DNA from: Chloroflexota bacterium
GTDB lineage: Bacteria > Chloroflexota > Dormibacteria > Dormibacterales > Dormibacteraceae
Length of the DNA stretch: 13,427 nucleotides
Direction: 5' to 3'
Assembly (NCBI GenBank): GCA_005879675.1
Contig: VBJE01000012.1
Location: forward strand, 1-13,427
In this document: positions 13,094-13,427 of the stretch, one piece after another
Layout of the letters: every line of letters starts with the position of its first letter
Position numbering within the stretch: the first letter of the stretch is position 1
Notes under the pieces: generated by a model
Databases searched by the model: none
What the model saw: the letters and a program-made list of their open reading frames with translations, nothing else
What the model was told of the DNA's origin: nothing
Made by a program: the position numbers and the translations under genes

Positions 13094-13427
13094 TGCGCGA
13101 GAGGCGCCGTCTCGATGCCCGCATCGCGCAGGGCGGCGCGCACCGCGGCCGCGATCTGGGCCGCTCCCTTGGTGTCGCCGTGCACGCAGATGGTGTCGTA
13201 TCGGCCGGAACGCGCGAGCTTGACGGCCTGCTCCGCGGCGAGCGCCGGGTTGAGCACCGCGCCCGCCTGGCTTCGCGGGGCCAGGCTGCCATCGGGCATC
13301 ATCAGCCGGTCGGCGAAGCCCTCGCGATAGGCGGCCACGCCGGCGCGCTGAGCAGCGGCGACGATCTCAAACCCCGGCTGGCCCATCACGCCGACGCCGT
13401 GCTTGCGGGCCACCCGGACGACCGCAT
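13090..13427 (-). CDS. pxpA: 5-oxoprolinase subunit PxpA (LamB/YcsF family), C-terminal part
   Basis: About 111 C-terminal codons are visible; the remaining N-terminal half lies beyond the right edge (family length near 250). Diagnostic segments are AAYREGFADRLMMPDGSLAPRSQAGAVL and YDTICVHGDTKGAAQIAAAVRAAL, characteristic of LamB/YcsF proteins. PxpA works with the PxpB-PxpC complex to convert 5-oxoproline to glutamate with ATP. The real start is not in the window; the GTG at 13413 is internal, since family-like sequence (VVRVARKHGVGVMGQ) continues upstream to the edge. It is the most upstream visible gene of the minus-strand operon and is separated from pxpBC, which lie in a convergent cluster. 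Confidence 0.9.
   Translation of the reverse strand, partial: AVVRVARKHGVGVMGQPGFEIVAAAQRAGVAAYREGFADRLMMPDGSLAPRSQAGAVLNPALAAEQAVKLARSGRYDTICVHGDTKGAAQIAAAVRAALRDAGIETAPLAH

Noticed and set aside
12318..13292. N-terminal extension of the GNAT frame to about 593 residues
   Set aside because: The extension runs over the membrane protein and pxpA in another frame and is Arg/Pro/Ala noise; the ATGA start at 12317 begins exactly at the GNAT fold.

Overview
The window is GC-rich, tightly packed bacterial chromosomal DNA with no mobile element, rRNA, tRNA or CRISPR array that I can see. The gene families (MASE1 sensor kinase, DUF4013 and DUF7218 proteins, COG3375-type GNAT, AbiEi/DUF559 protein, split 5-oxoprolinase), frequent GTG/TTG starts and many 4-bp stop/start overlaps would fit a soil actinobacterium or a Chloroflexota/Dormibacterota-like lineage. 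That placement is an inference; nothing here fixes it.

Layout. (A) 1-4793, minus strand: a probable operon read right to left: MASE1 histidine kinase, ECF sigma factor, a membrane-anchored YCF48/BNR-type repeat protein with a short cytoplasmic N-terminus, and a HAD hydrolase reaching the left edge. A candidate leaderless promoter abuts the kinase ATG. (B) 4879-5832, plus: a ring-cleaving VOC dioxygenase, divergent from A. (C) 5869-7421, minus: an AbiEi-like/DUF559 protein and an HExxH metalloprotein. (D) 7566-10532, plus: a 46-residue DUF7218 protein, an unknown protein with a Zn-ribbon-like motif, a DUF4013 membrane protein, then pxpB and pxpC (5-oxoprolinase subunits). (E) 10521-13427, minus: pxpA (cut by the right edge), a two-repeat membrane protein, a COG3375-type GNAT, a peroxiredoxin and a DinB-like protein. 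Four of these junctions are 4-bp overlaps or a 10-bp gap, so they look like one translationally coupled operon.

The most striking object is the peroxiredoxin at 11018-11500. An in-frame UGA sits exactly where the peroxidatic cysteine belongs (T-G-G-UGA, codon 46). The frame is conserved and open on both sides, no other cysteine exists in the protein, and a bacterial SECIS-like hairpin starts just after the UGA. The simplest reading is a selenocysteine peroxiredoxin that ordinary gene callers would truncate to its last 100 residues. The second notable system is the kinase/sigma/repeat-protein operon, which lacks both a response regulator and a recognisable zinc anti-sigma factor.

How the genes may work together: PxpABC would convert 5-oxoproline to glutamate. 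Its A subunit is encoded with the selenoperoxiredoxin, while B and C come from a convergent cluster. Operon A looks like a surface-sensing and transcription-control unit.
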